The translations under genes were made by a program, and so were the position numbers. The notes below the pieces were generated by a model, which was given only the letters and a program-made list of their open reading frames with translations, had not been told where the DNA came from and made no database searches. A DNA stretch of 64,000 nucleotides, taken from the NCBI GenBank assembly GCA_940671915.1, contig CALNVZ010003430.1, positions 22,622,981 to 22,686,980 of the forward strand, given 5' to 3'. The DNA is from Paracentrotus lividus. Taxonomy: Eukaryota > Echinodermata > Echinoidea > Camarodonta > Echinidae. Numbering within the stretch: position 1 is the stretch's first letter; every line of letters begins with the position of its first letter. Shown piece by piece: positions 12,991 through 24,510 of the stretch.

Positions 12991-13403
12991 ATGCTAACAG
13001 TATTGGTGACCGAATACAGGAAAGATTGTTTGATGACCAGCCCAGAGGAACGGTACAATTCCCTTTCTCTTTTCTAAGCAGACCTGAGTAAATGGTATCC
13101 AAGGTTAATGTCCTCTCGAACATGATGAGTAGTAGAGGCAAATTTAAGAAATGAAGGATGATGTGCAGAAAATGCTACAGATTTGTTATGTTCTTCAGTG
13201 TACTTTGATCGTCGCAAATTGGAACAAAAGGATGACAATTTCATTTGAATAATTAGCAACTATGCACAAATCACTGTGTAAGCTAAAGGGGTAAAACCTC
13301 CTTAAACCATCCCTATCCTGTTTAGATAATTCATTTACATGTATATTACAAGGGAAAGAGAAAGGGCTGGCATAAATAAATTTTTGTCTTAAAGCATTTA
13401 AAG

Positions 13404-13680
13404 TGAGGTGAGATGTCCTTTGGGGGTTATCCTCTAGGGGAGTTTTCCTTCGGGGGACCTGTCCTCTGGGGAGTTTCTCCTGGGAGTTGTCCTTGGAAGG
13501 ATTTGTCTCTGGAGGGAGTTGTCCTCTGAGGGAGCTGTATTTTGGGGATTAATGCACCAGGGGAGTATATCCTTCGGGGACCGGTCTCCGCGGAGATGGC
13601 CTACGGGGAGCCGTCCAGCAGGGGGAGATGTCACCAGTATATCCAAGGGGGTTGTCGGGAGGAGTCACCCTCTTATCCTC
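13404..13680 (+). repeat. GGAGTTGTCCTC word block, inverted partner of 12390-12990
   Basis: Words such as GGGAGTTGTCC and TGTCCTCTGGGG repeat irregularly. They are reverse complements of the 12390-12990 words, as expected for the two arms of an older word-built element nested in the large foldback. Confidence 0.65.
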
Positions 13681-13940
13681 TGGGAAACATGTCCTGATAC
13701 AGTTGTTTGTAGCTTCTTCGTTGCATTATGCTAAACCTGATTATCACACATTGAGATTAGCTTTACTGAGTTTAAGTACTTCATAAAAGATAGAGAAATA
13801 CGTGTACAAGCCAGTCAAGCACGTGACTTTAAATTTTCTTCAAAGTTTAACAGAACCAGATGCAATGATTGGGATAGCCTGGGTTGGGGAGCCTACACAA
13901 GATGAGTAATGTCTAGAAATCTACCCTTATAATGATGGCA

Positions 13941-14876
13941 TATTGTCATGCTTGGACAACACTTTGCGGGTCGATACTACTACGAATTTGTACATGTACT
14001 GGAGCTGAGGTCTCAGTGGTCACTTGCCATTTTGGCCAGCCATCTTTTATTCATAACCATAACCTCAAGAACCATCTTTATTATATTTTATTAGCATCCT
14101 AACATGAGATCTAATGACCATTATCATGTTGAAATGACCAGTCTGAAGAGGGAATTATTTAATATTTTGGGATTGAATAAGGTTCAGTCCTATGCGGCTA
14201 ATCCAGAGAGTGTTGTCTAACGTCACTCTATCGTGGCTTTCTATCAGATAGCATACTTGGTGTACCCATTATATGTAACCCCAGATTTTTCCTAATGGTG
14301 ATTAAAGTCTTTGGATTTCAATAAGGATTAATCACCTTTGATAATAATCATCCCCATGTGCAGAATGCAAGTTGTAGACCTCCATGTATACCACTCGCAG
14401 TCCTTCAGTTCCATATTGTCATGCTTGGACAACACTTTGCGGATCGTACTACAGAATTTGTACATGTACTGAAGCTGAGGTCTCAGTGGTCACTTGCCAT
14501 TTTGGCCAGCCATCTTTTATTCATAACCATAACCTCAAGAACCATCTTTTATTATATTTTATTTAGCATCCTACATGAGATCTAATGACCATTATCATGT
14601 TGAAATGACCAGTCTGGAGAGTGGAAATATTCTAATATTTTGGGATTGAAATAAGGTTCAGTCCTATGCGGCTAATCAGAGAGTGTTGTCTAACGTCACC
14701 TCTATCGGTAGCTTTCTATCAGATAGCATACTTGTGTACCATTATATGTAACCCCAGATTTTTCCTAATGGTGATTAAAGTTTTGGATTTCAAATAAGGA
14801 TTAATCACCTTTGATAATAATCATCCCATGTGCAGAATGCAAGTTGTAGACCTACATGTATACCACTCGCAGTCAG
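13941..14876 (+). repeat. 0.46-kb tandem direct duplication
   Basis: The unit at 13941-14403 is repeated at 14414-14876 (offset 473 bp); both start TATTGTCATGCTTGGACAAC and end near ACCACTCGCAGTC. The copies differ mainly by single-base indels, with few substitutions. Confidence 0.85.
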
Positions 14877-15792
14877 GATTGTCCACTTCATGACTTAAGA
14901 CCATATTTCGGGCGAAATTTATGTGAATAGTATAAATATATTATAGTTTTTTATTGCCACTAGGTAAAATATAGCTGATGCTATGGAAATTCCTTCTAAT
15001 AATTTTCAGCAACAAAAGTGGCAACCCCTATCATTTAATATGATACGAGGTGATAATATCACTTTAATAGTAGGGCCTATTTGGGGTTTGAGCCTACTGT
15101 TTCTAAGAGAATAAAGGTTGCCTACAGAATAACCAGTTTAAAGTTAAAACTGCGTAAAAGCTTTATGATATAGAGATGTAGTTGCTATGTATAAATATTA
15201 ATTTTAAAGCAAGAGCGAACCTACAACACTCTCACTGACTGTGTGTTGTAAATAGCTATAGTCTTAAAATATACCGTTGAGATACCTATCAATAATACAG
15301 TATATAAATAATATTGGGGAACTAAATGTTTTGAGGGGGAAAAGTATGTGTTTTGTTAATTGGTAACATATTATCGCGTGTGAATCTAGTGACTAGAAAA
15401 AAGTGTGGTATGCATTCAAATGGGTCAGCATTATAAACTAAACTGCTCAGGATATTGCATTATGGGTTAGGAATCAGGAAGAATTCAGTGACTTGAGGTG
15501 ATGCTATAGAAGGTCCTTGGTTCGTATTGGTTTTTTGTCAATTTTCAATAAAAAATGTTGTAATTCCATTAAAATTGGAAAAGTGAGATTATACATACAG
15601 AAATTAAAGGCCTACTATTAAAAATGTGAAAGACGCCCACAAAATAACAAGTTTTAAAGTCCCAGACCGGACCGAGAAATGAAAACCAAAATTACATATA
15701 AACGAAAGCTAATATTTGTTCATATACACAATTCCCAATTTAAGCATTTTTATCTTCCATCTAGAAAGTATTTCATTATAAAGGTATCGGAA

Positions 15793-16093
15793 CCTCACCA
15801 GGCCATCCTCTCAAGTACTCGAAAAGTACCCCTATTTAATGCGGCGGCTGATGACGTCAAAAAATGTTAATGGATGCTAATGCTAAATGCTGAATGAATT
15901 TGCCCTTTCATTTCATAACAATAGAATTCTAGCACACATGAGGTCTATTGTTCTGACATAGCAATACAACGTGTTTTCTAAAGGCGAACCCAATCATGCC
16001 TGCAGTAGCTTCCCTTAAACTGTTCGACGTCATTAACCGGCCATTAAATAGGGGTAACTTTTCGAGTATTTGGGAGGGATGGCCTGGTTGAGG
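15793..16093. mobile_element. ~300-bp MITE with ~50-bp inverted ends
   Basis: CCTCACCAGGCCATCC at 15793 is matched inverted by GGATGGCCTGGTTGAGG ending at 16093. The match continues inward through TACTCGAAAAGTACCCC and CATTAAATAGGGGTA. No clear target duplication is seen. It is nested in the right arm of the 10044-17686 element. Confidence 0.65.
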
Positions 16094-16529
16094 ATCGATC
16101 ACCTTTGTATGAATACTGTTTATGAAAATTGAATTTATTTTGGGGGTATTTATGTTATTAGCCTACTAGCTGTCAATCGATGTAAGGTTGTATTTACTCC
16201 GTCAACGGTCTTTAACGCTTAAAGGGTGTAGATAATTTATATATGTGTTACTGCTCAGAAAATTTCTAATTCTTAAACAACAAAATTTTGCAACTCCAAT
16301 CAATTCATTATATGAATTCTAACACTACAAAAGTATATAAAATTAGGGATACATGTAGGTCTTATTGTTTGAATGATTGTTGCTATGGAAATACTTTTGA
16401 TTCCTCACAACCAAACATCATGATTCCAATCAAATGAACACACTATGGGGTACCACCTACTATTCAAATGATAAAATAAATTGACGGAATATTGAGTTTA
16501 AACTGCTTAAAAGCTTTAAGCATGATCTA

Positions 16530-17345
16530 GAGGGAGGTTGCTAGGTAAAAGTTGTTGTTGCTATGGACATTTCCTCTGCATCTTCAAGAATAAAAATATC
16601 CATGAATTTTATTAAAGTATTACAGTTCCAAGTGTCTTTTGGAAGTCTTGTTCATAGAAAACCCAACAAATAACCCATGTTCAACCTGGTTTTAAGCTCT
16701 AAATACGATTTACAGACATGGTTGCTAGGTCAAATGTGGTTGCTAGGCAACATAATGTTCACCATGGATACTTAAAATATGTCATGTTTGAAGTATTTCT
16801 AAGGTAAAAGTGTTTATGTTTGGTTTATTACAATATATACCCGTTCTATATGGTTTTAAGCTCTAAATACGATTTACAGACATGGTTGCTAGGGGTAAAA
16901 AGTGGTTGCTAGGCAACATATTGTTTTCCATCGATGCTTAGAAATATGTCATATTTGAAGTATTTTCTAAGGTAAAGGGTTTTATGGTTGGTTTCTTTCA
17001 AATATATACCTTCATTTGGCACCATTTATCCATGTGTATACAAATTTTGTTAAATACAGTTGAATACACATACAGATTTACAGCAGTTTTTGTCATATTT
17101 CCATGATGACAGGGGTTTGGTTAGGTGATGTTTAACAAAATTTTGCATTGCAATTCATTCTTTATATGATTTTCCTTTTTGGTGTCATCCCTCTACAATC
17201 AATATCAACATATTTCAACTTAATAAAGTAGTTTGATTTTGCAACTTTAAAAACATAGAAATTCCATTTGGAATTGGAAAATTCAACATTTGAGCAAGTG
17301 GGAAAATGGTTGCGATGCAAAAATCTGTTGCTAGGCAACAAAATT
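16530..17345 (-). repeat. Right-arm array of GTTGCTAGGCAAC sites
   Basis: The inverted counterpart of the left-arm array: GGTTGCTAGGTAAAAG near 16537, GGTTGCTAGG plus GGTTGCTAGGCAACAT near 16720-16755 and 16880-16920, and GTTGCTAGGCAAC near 17325. The ~160-bp spacing is retained. Confidence 0.8.
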
Positions 17346-17689
17346 GATTTGTTATTTACTTTAATTTTTTATAAAATTGTAATTGAGCAATTTTCAGTTA
17401 TATCTATGGTGGTTTCAACATAGGGCAAGCCCCAAAAATGTCCAAAATTCTTAATCGGCCAATTGAATGACCCGTAATTTAATATTCATAAATTTTGTCA
17501 TAAAAATGGGCGTGGCCTATTCGAAGCTAGTTTCCATGGTCATGCTACAAGATGCCGCAACTTTTATGCTCATTTTCGAAAAATTCAGAAAATTTCCTTT
17601 AAAATAAGGTATCTTGTTGCTTTAATCCAGTCGGGTGCATTAAAGTACAAGAAATAAGCCTCTTTGGGGATTTCGCCGCTCACCTATAA

Positions 17690-18840
17690 AGCCCTTTATA
17701 ATTCCTGCCATGAAATCATTTTAAATCCAGGAGGAAGTTCAAATGAAGAGGGCATGATGAGAATTGCAGACATATTTAAATACCAATCACCAATTTACAT
17801 CCTGCTCATGATATTAATAGAATAAAATCAGACATCTTTGATTTCTACATCTATGAATTATACATGCAAGTTTCGTTTAAGTTGCCAATTTAGATTCCAA
17901 TGATTATAACTGTTTATATTCCTGAACAGCAAAATCACTGCATGCAATACAATGGTCTTGCTCTTTCTAATTTACATGTACATGCACTGTGCATTCGTTG
18001 TCTTTAATTCATTGAATTTCGACAGTAAATCCTACCAACAGCCTTGCATGAGTTTGGACAAAAAAATACTTTTTATCTTAGAAAAAAAAGGATAAACCTA
18101 TACAAAATGTACGTGTATGACCCAACAATAACAATTTTAAAAACATAAATAAAATTGTACATGTTACAGTTTGATGACTGCTCTCAAGCAACATATTTTT
18201 TACCATTTACATAAATGTGTACATATTAAATTCAAACTCCATATTTGTTCATACATGTACATTGTACATACAAAATTCTTGCATAAAAATGTTAGCATAA
18301 CAGACATGTAGCAAAGGGTTTGGAATAATGCAAAATTGTTATCAAAACCAGATAGTTAGATACTGCTTTCTTTTCTTTCCACCGCAAAGTAATTCACCTT
18401 TTGCTTTTGAGTAAAATCCTCTTTAGATGATGACTGAGCGTGAATCACAGTGTATGAGTCATACAAGGAGGTTTCTATCTTATCGTACCCCAATCACACT
18501 CAATCAGACGACATCTTGATATCATACAAATACAGGGTTCTATCGTTCCTTGAACCTAACTACTTTCTCCAGATGAATATATGATGAATTATTCTTCCAC
18601 CTTTTCACTCTAATATAATTAGAACTTTCAAATACATGTACCCATCAGATTTGTATAATTTTCTTTCCTGGTACATGTATCATATAAAATAATCAATTTC
18701 CGAGGTACAGAACTTTTATAATTGTTTTATTATTTTCTCCTAAAAATTACCTAGATCTGTTAAAATGTTTTGTAATTTTTATGATCTCGTTTCTAATTAT
18801 AATTATGTACGGTGATGAGGTTTACGGTTCACCATGTAGT
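17690..18840. other. Intergenic AT-rich sequence
   Basis: No gene, RNA or named repeat recognised. Several TACATGTAC-type words occur (about 17978, 18250, 18640). Confidence 0.45.
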
Positions 18841-19130
18841 TAGTTCTGAAAAGGACTGTTTGAGAAAGTGGAAGAGGAAATGGAGAGTAACAGAAAACTA
18901 GAAAATTGATAGGCGAGATAGAGAGTAGAATTGGAGGTATTCTATTCTTGATTTAGTCCTGAAAAGGACTGTAAACCAGTTGAGGAGACGAGATGCAAGG
19001 AAGGATTGTAGTAGTAGTAGAGAGTGCTCGACGTTTCGGACAGGTTGACTGTCCGTCTTCAGGAGTGAAGAGTAGAAGAAGATGTGCGGGATGTATAGCT
19101 GAGGTGCGGGCATACGTAGGTGTAGTGTTG
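18841..19130 (-). mobile_element. Probable Penelope-type retroelement remnant with hammerhead-like motif
   Basis: The phrase AGTCCTGAAAAGGACTGT, a 5-bp hairpin, occurs at about 18953-18971, with a near copy at 18841-18860. Downstream is the block GCTCGACGTTTCGGACAG / CTGTCCGTCTTCAGGAGTG (19027-19066). That block is familiar to me from dispersed invertebrate repeats, and Penelope-like elements are known to carry hammerhead ribozymes in their terminal repeats. No reverse transcriptase or GIY-YIG domain is visible, so the family assignment is inference. Confidence 0.45.
19020..19072 (-). ncRNA. Hammerhead-ribozyme-like core
   Basis: Read on the minus strand: CTGAAGA (19062-19056), a 6-bp helix GGACAG/CTGTCC with a short loop, GAAA (19037-19034), then CGTC. 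This matches the hammerhead order CUGANGA - stem II - GAAA - stem III - NUH. Stem III would be only the palindrome ACGU, which pairs in a dimer, as reported for minimal Penelope-type hammerheads. Stem I has three clear pairs (CTC/GAG). One base between CTGAAGA and stem II has no partner, so activity is uncertain. Confidence 0.4.
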
Positions 19131-19302
19131 ACAGATTACATGTTTCACATTGTATTTGAAGTATTGTACAGGTACTGAAATGATTGCAATTCTGGCTACA
19201 TGCCAGTCATTTTTAGCAATAGAATTTAAACAAAAATTGAAAAAGAAAAATTCTCTCAATGATCACACTCACACTCCTAAACCACCATGCGACAAGTTTA
19301 TA

Positions 19303-22300
19303 AGGCCATGCGTTTTGAATTGGGCCAGTAAATAGGTGGATCTGTGACATCTGCGCGACGCTTTCGGGTACATTCCTTTAATTTTCTCAGCTGATATACA
19401 AGCTATGATGTTGTATTTTGGGTCAAAATAAAGCTTATGGTATTAAGAGGAATACAGTCATCCCAAATAGTTTTCAAAAATAATGTTTATTTTTTCTTAA
19501 ATAGTGGTTAACTAGCAACATGAGTGGGGTGGAAGAGGATCAGGATGTGGAGGATCAGGATGTGCAAATTCTACTGGAAGCACATTGATGGACTGCAGTC
19601 ACCATACATTGTAGATCATGCAATTGTGGATTTTTATAAGTAATTCATCATGATGATATTTAGTTTAGATTAACTTCAACTAAAATCTAGTGTAATTAAG
19701 ATTAATTATTAATTAGTTTTTACTCATTAAGCCCAAGAGCAATGTACCTGGCTGCATTATTGCTCGAGCAAACAGTGTCTTTTCCTCAGCGATGTGTAAT
19801 AAACACTTCAGTTAAGGTTACTTTTGAGACTTAAGAGAGTTTAGAAAGGAAAATATTCATAATTTATCATAATTCTTTAGTAACACAATAACACCAATTA
19901 ACAAACAAACAATTAATTTTTGTGATTTTATCATGCAGGCAATGGGTGAGAATTATGGCAAATTTGAAGAAAGTACAACCTGGCAGATACACCTTGGTAG
20001 TGATTTATAAATAAATGTACACTGTAGAATTAAATTTGATTGTATAATTGATGCCAAAAAAAATTACTTTACTGTTATTGTTTTGTTTTATTTCATGTAA
20101 CACCTGACATGGTCATTTTGATCATGATGACATTCACGTCACATATACATGTAGTTTGGTTCAAGAGGATGCATTTTTTATGTTCTAAATTGATCTTTTA
20201 AGAATCAATTTTTTAATAGTTAGTTTTCTTTCTATTACCTGAATAATTTTGAGTGTTTTAAGAATTTATTTTGGCAAATAATACATGTCTATGATAATAT
20301 ATCTAGAAATATTCCATTGTGAAAATTATGAATAATGAGGCTTGCGCAAAATTATTTTAATAACCTTAGACCCTGGAATGTTATCTGAAAAGCTCTCAAT
20401 GAGAGGAATTCAAAAATGCCACTCTTAAAGATGTGGCGTACACCAATACTGCTTTTTTCCTGTTTCAAAGTTTGGACTTTGTTGCCATGGTTTTCAGGTA
20501 CATGTATGTTTGGTTCCATAACTTCTAACTTCTATAACTTACGCTCAATGCCAATTTTAAGAGCTTTTCTGAAATCCTCAGTTGTGCAGTTTCGAAAATC
20601 ATCGCGCTGTGCGTGGTTAAAATGACAATTTCCCCATTGACTGTGTATTGTACATAAAGTAACTCAATACAGTTCCTGCTGTATGTGAAGCGACATTACA
20701 TAAATGCAGATAACTCAAAAATTACTTGAGATAGAGGTCTGAAACTTTGTGAGCTTAAGATAGCCCACCAAAATCCTAGTTTTTATAAACTTTGGCCACA
20801 CCATGGTCGAAATCTCGAGGAGGGGGCGACCCCCTCCCCAGCCCTGCTTGACCAAAATATTTGGGCCCCTTTACAGTTAAGAATTTTTTTTATTAAATGA
20901 AGAAATCCTCCTATAAGGCCATGTGTTTTGAACTCGCCACCCAAAAAGGGTGATTTTGTTACGCTTTTCAAAAAAAAAATCATTTAATGAATGATATCTC
21001 AGCTAAATGGAGGGGTATTGCCATGAAATTGGTCTTATTTGAAAGCTGAATGCAAGCTCTATCATAGCTTTAAATTTGAACGAACTTGCGACACTGCACG
21101 CAACCGAATATGAGAAGGCGAGGGTGGTTGAGGGGGGGGGGGGAAGAGGAGGGGGGGAAGAGGTACACACAAAGTCTATGGGATTTCGCACCCTCCTGTA
21201 CATTTGCCATGATAACTTTACAGATATTTACTTTTGAGCTGCAAGCTTTTAGGACTTTATAGCTTATAGTCTCAAGCATCTTTTGATACCATATTCATAA
21301 ATTTTGGCCATTCAGTAATGCGCGGTTTCGAAAATCACCGCGCTACACGCGGTCAAAATGACAATTTTCCCCATTGACTATGTATTGTACACAAAGTAAC
21401 TCCAAACACTTCATGCTGTATGTGAAACGTATTACATAAATGCAGATAACTCAATAACTATTTGAGATAGAGGTCTGAAACTTTGTAGGCTTATTTATTA
21501 TAAGATGCCCCAACTAGATACAAGCTTTTATAAACTTTGGCCTCACCATTGCCGAGATCTTGGGGAGGGGCTTCCCCCCTCCCCCAGCCACAAGTTGACA
21601 AAAATCCTCGGGCCATTTTAGGGTTAAGAATTTTTATTCAAGTGATGAAACCCCCTATAACTATATATTTCTTGAAAGGAAATTTCAAGAGCAATCTAAA
21701 TATGGTGAGTAATTCAGCCTCAAGCTAAAGGGAGGAAAAATATTGGGGGCTCCAAAGAAAAAAAATAGGGCCCCCAAAAATGAAATATTTTCTTCAATTT
21801 TTTTTTACTACTTCACCCTATATCATAGTGGATGTCATTTCTGAATTCTACAGGAAATTTCCTTTCCGAAAATGTATACTTTTGTAGGGATAGAGTTAAT
21901 CTTTTTAAAGTTATGACACTTTGATTATGATAGGTGCACAATTTTTAGATTTAGGTGATGTAACACAAAAGGGGGCGAGTTCAAAACACACGGCCATAAC
22001 TACATGTATATATTTTCTTAAAGGAAATTTCAAGAGCAATTCAAATATGGTGAGTAATTAAGACCTGGATCAAAGGGAGAAAAATATTGGGGGCTGCAAT
22101 AAAAAAAATTATGGCCCCCCCCCCAAAAAAAAATTAAAATATGATACTACTTCACCCTACCATGTAGTGGATGGCATTTTTGAAATCCTCAAGACATACA
22201 TTGTATACTTTCAGAAAATGTATACTTTTGTAGGGTTAGAGTAAATATTTCAAAAGTTATGACACTTTGATCCTGATAGGTGCACGATTTTTAGATTTAG

Positions 22301-22342
22301 GTGGTGTAACACAAAAGGGGTCGAGTTCAAAACGCATGGTCA
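19303..22342. mobile_element. TIR element A, interrupted by a copy of its own family
   Basis: The left end AGGCCATGCGTTTTGAA (19303) and the right end TTCAAAACGCATGGTCA (to 22342) are inverted, flanked by TA (19301-19302, 22343-22344). The 20916-21996 interval is a second element of the same family. Removing it rejoins CCTCCTA with TAACTACATG, which matches the uninterrupted text inside element B (CCCCCTATAACTAT). Without B, element A is about 1.96 kb. No coding sequence is recognised. Confidence 0.75.
20916..21996. mobile_element. TIR element B (1.08 kb) nested in element A
   Basis: The ends are AGGCCATGTGTTTTGAACTCG (20916) and CGAGTTCAAAACACACGGCCA (to 21996), with TA on each side (20914-20915, 21997-21998). 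The interior is collinear with element A (for example GATAACTCAA..ATTTGAGATAGAGGTCTGAAAC and TTATGACACTTTGAT) and also with the interior of the Tc1-ended element at 57392-58392. Confidence 0.8.
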
Positions 22343-22448
22343 TATGTTGGTTAGGTGGTGCATGGAATAAAAACTGGCAAAAGTATTATAATTTGAGCAA
22401 AATATTTTTTTTTGTAAAAAGTGGATTTTTTTCCTTGTCAATTTTTTG

Positions 22449-22652
22449 TAATGCGACTAACCAATTTTAACCTGTTGTGACGTTCACAAGAAAAAGCCTG
22501 CAACATTTCTTATATTGTTATTTTAAAGCTATGGTTGTCAGGTTTAAATCAAAGTATAAACTTTAGAGAAAGACTCATTCTTGTAAACCTGGTACCCTCA
22601 AGTTACAAAATTGGCACCTAAAAGTGTAATGTGACTAACCGTGGAATTGCCC
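22449..22652 (+). mobile_element. Right end of a related TIR element (family F3)
   Basis: TAATGCGACTAACC (22449-22462) and TAATGTGACTAACC (22627-22640) are copies of a word aligned with the F1 word. The second is followed directly by GTGGAATTGCCC (22641-22652), the shared terminus. No left terminus was found; the neighbouring element A may have disrupted it. Confidence 0.6.
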
Positions 22653-24510
22653 AAATACTTTTCAAAATATGAATCTAGCACTAATACCCCAAAATAATAA
22701 TAATAATAATAATTTTTAAAAGTTAAAGGGCCTACCAAAAAGCTAAAAACTACATGTGTTGTAAAGATCTCTCCATGCTGATTACACCACACACACACAT
22801 GTAGATCCTGAATTTTGCTGATTAATTATAGCTTCCTCCGGATTACATTTAAAATTTAAAAAAAAAAATCCTATTATTATCAAACTGAACTTTATTTCAA
22901 TAAATGTCACACAAAATTCTTCTGTTCTTCAATAGTTATGGGGTCTTGTCCAAAAATACAGATCTGTATAACCAATTTGAAATTACAAAGCAAAATATTT
23001 AATTTTTTTTCCCTATTAAAAGTATTAAACATTACACATATTTATCTTGAAGGTAAACTTAGTTTTTTCTTCAATATTTGCAGTTGCCTTGTCCAAAATA
23101 CAATCATAAGTGTCGATACCAATATCTCATCTCATGTATAAAAGCTTGCGTAATACATTACAAGATTTTCTACATACATGTACAATGTAGGCCTACATCA
23201 TCCCAAATACGTAAGAGGGGCAGTTCACTTTAACTTTTAAATTCTACAGAAGCCTACAGTGTAATTTCAGCCTACATGCAAACCAGGAAGTTTCCATTTT
23301 TAACATTCTTTTAATAGTCAAACACTTGGATATCCATGTACATGAACATAAAAATCTGTTATTCAACCATTTTTCTTCTAATATTTTTCCTGCATTCCTC
23401 CCCCCCCCCCCTCCCTACAACGACTGGTCAGACAGTTCCCCCAGTTTGAGAGATTGAGCAATAAAATAAAAGGTACCACATGTACAATGTACAAGTACTT
23501 GTTATGTGGAGAATATGTGCTTTCTTCAAAATAGATCGTGATACAAACCAGATATCAAAGTTTTGACAATTGATGTGCAAGATGCTAAAAAAAAACGCAA
23601 GAAATACTAGAAACATCCCCTTTTAAATCTGGTTACATTAACAAATTGTGATTCCACTGCTTATTGCTTTTTAGATGTAACTTAGTAATAAAGTCTCACA
23701 ACTCATTAACAGAAGGAAAAAAAAAAAAAATACATTGGTAAAAGTTTCAGAAAATTCAGAATTAGAAGTACAAGTAATGTAAATATGTTGGAAATAACTG
23801 CTAGGCCTAAATTTCAAGACATCTTCTTTTTTTTTTTTTCATGTACAATGTACATGTACATGTACACTCCTCTTTAGTTGAGAAAGTGCATTTAAATCAG
23901 AAAAAAGTTAGTCTTTTCTTTTTCACAATTAAATTTTGTTTGGGGCCTCATGATAAGCATGGAGAACATTACTTTCTGGGTACTAAGTAGTTAAATAGTT
24001 CACTGAATAATCTGAAAATACATATTTACATACTCATATACATGTAAATACACTCTTAAATTGAATTGGTTGTTCAGTCTCAGACAAAGATTTAGCGGGG
24101 ATCGAAAGCTTAGGATTTTTGTTTTACTCCATTTTAAATAAATTACAGGTACATGTACAGTATATTGTTCTTTCATTACAAAAAAAATAAAAATAATGTT
24201 ACTCTTTTCAACATGAAAAAGGAAAAAATCCTGTAAACTATTAAGTTCAGATTCTACCAATCAAATATGAATTTCGATTTCAGAATCAGAAAACAGACTG
24301 TAGGCATGTTGGCAATACAAAATTCTAATCAATTCAATGCAATAAAGGTTTATATAAAAACATGTACATGTATCACAGTACAAAGACTGAATTGTCCACA
24401 TATTTACAGGGTTGGTGAAAATACAATAAAACTGCTTATTAAAATAATACAATATTAAACGTATACAATGTACATATGAAATCAAAGGTAGAACACATTG
24501 AAAACTAGAG
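22653..24510. other. Intergenic AT-rich sequence with TACATGTAC words
   Basis: No exon or RNA gene recognised. Short features only: an ATT/AAT run near 22694-22711, a C-run at 23400-23412, and several TACATGTACATGTA words (for example 23838-23865, 24360-24372). Confidence 0.45.

Larger units (their letters stand above)
10044..17686. mobile_element. 7.6-kb foldback (palindromic) element with X-box-like arms
   Basis: The ends are inverted: TAGGTGAGCGGC at 10044 and GCCGCTCACCTA ending at 17686, flanked by a TAA duplication (10041-10043, 17687-17689). The arms match over nearly 2 kb; for example the block at 10075-10225 (CACCCGACTGGATTAAAGC, CACGCCCATTTTTG) recurs inverted at 17500-17650. Both arms carry a degenerate ~160-bp unit with paired GTTGCCTAGCAAC / ACCTAGCAACC sites. 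The centre (about 12000-14900) is different material: a GGACAACTCC-type minisatellite, its inverted counterpart, and a 0.46-kb tandem duplication. No transposase is recognised. A TAA duplication suits a PIF/Harbinger-type mobiliser, which is inference. Confidence 0.75.
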
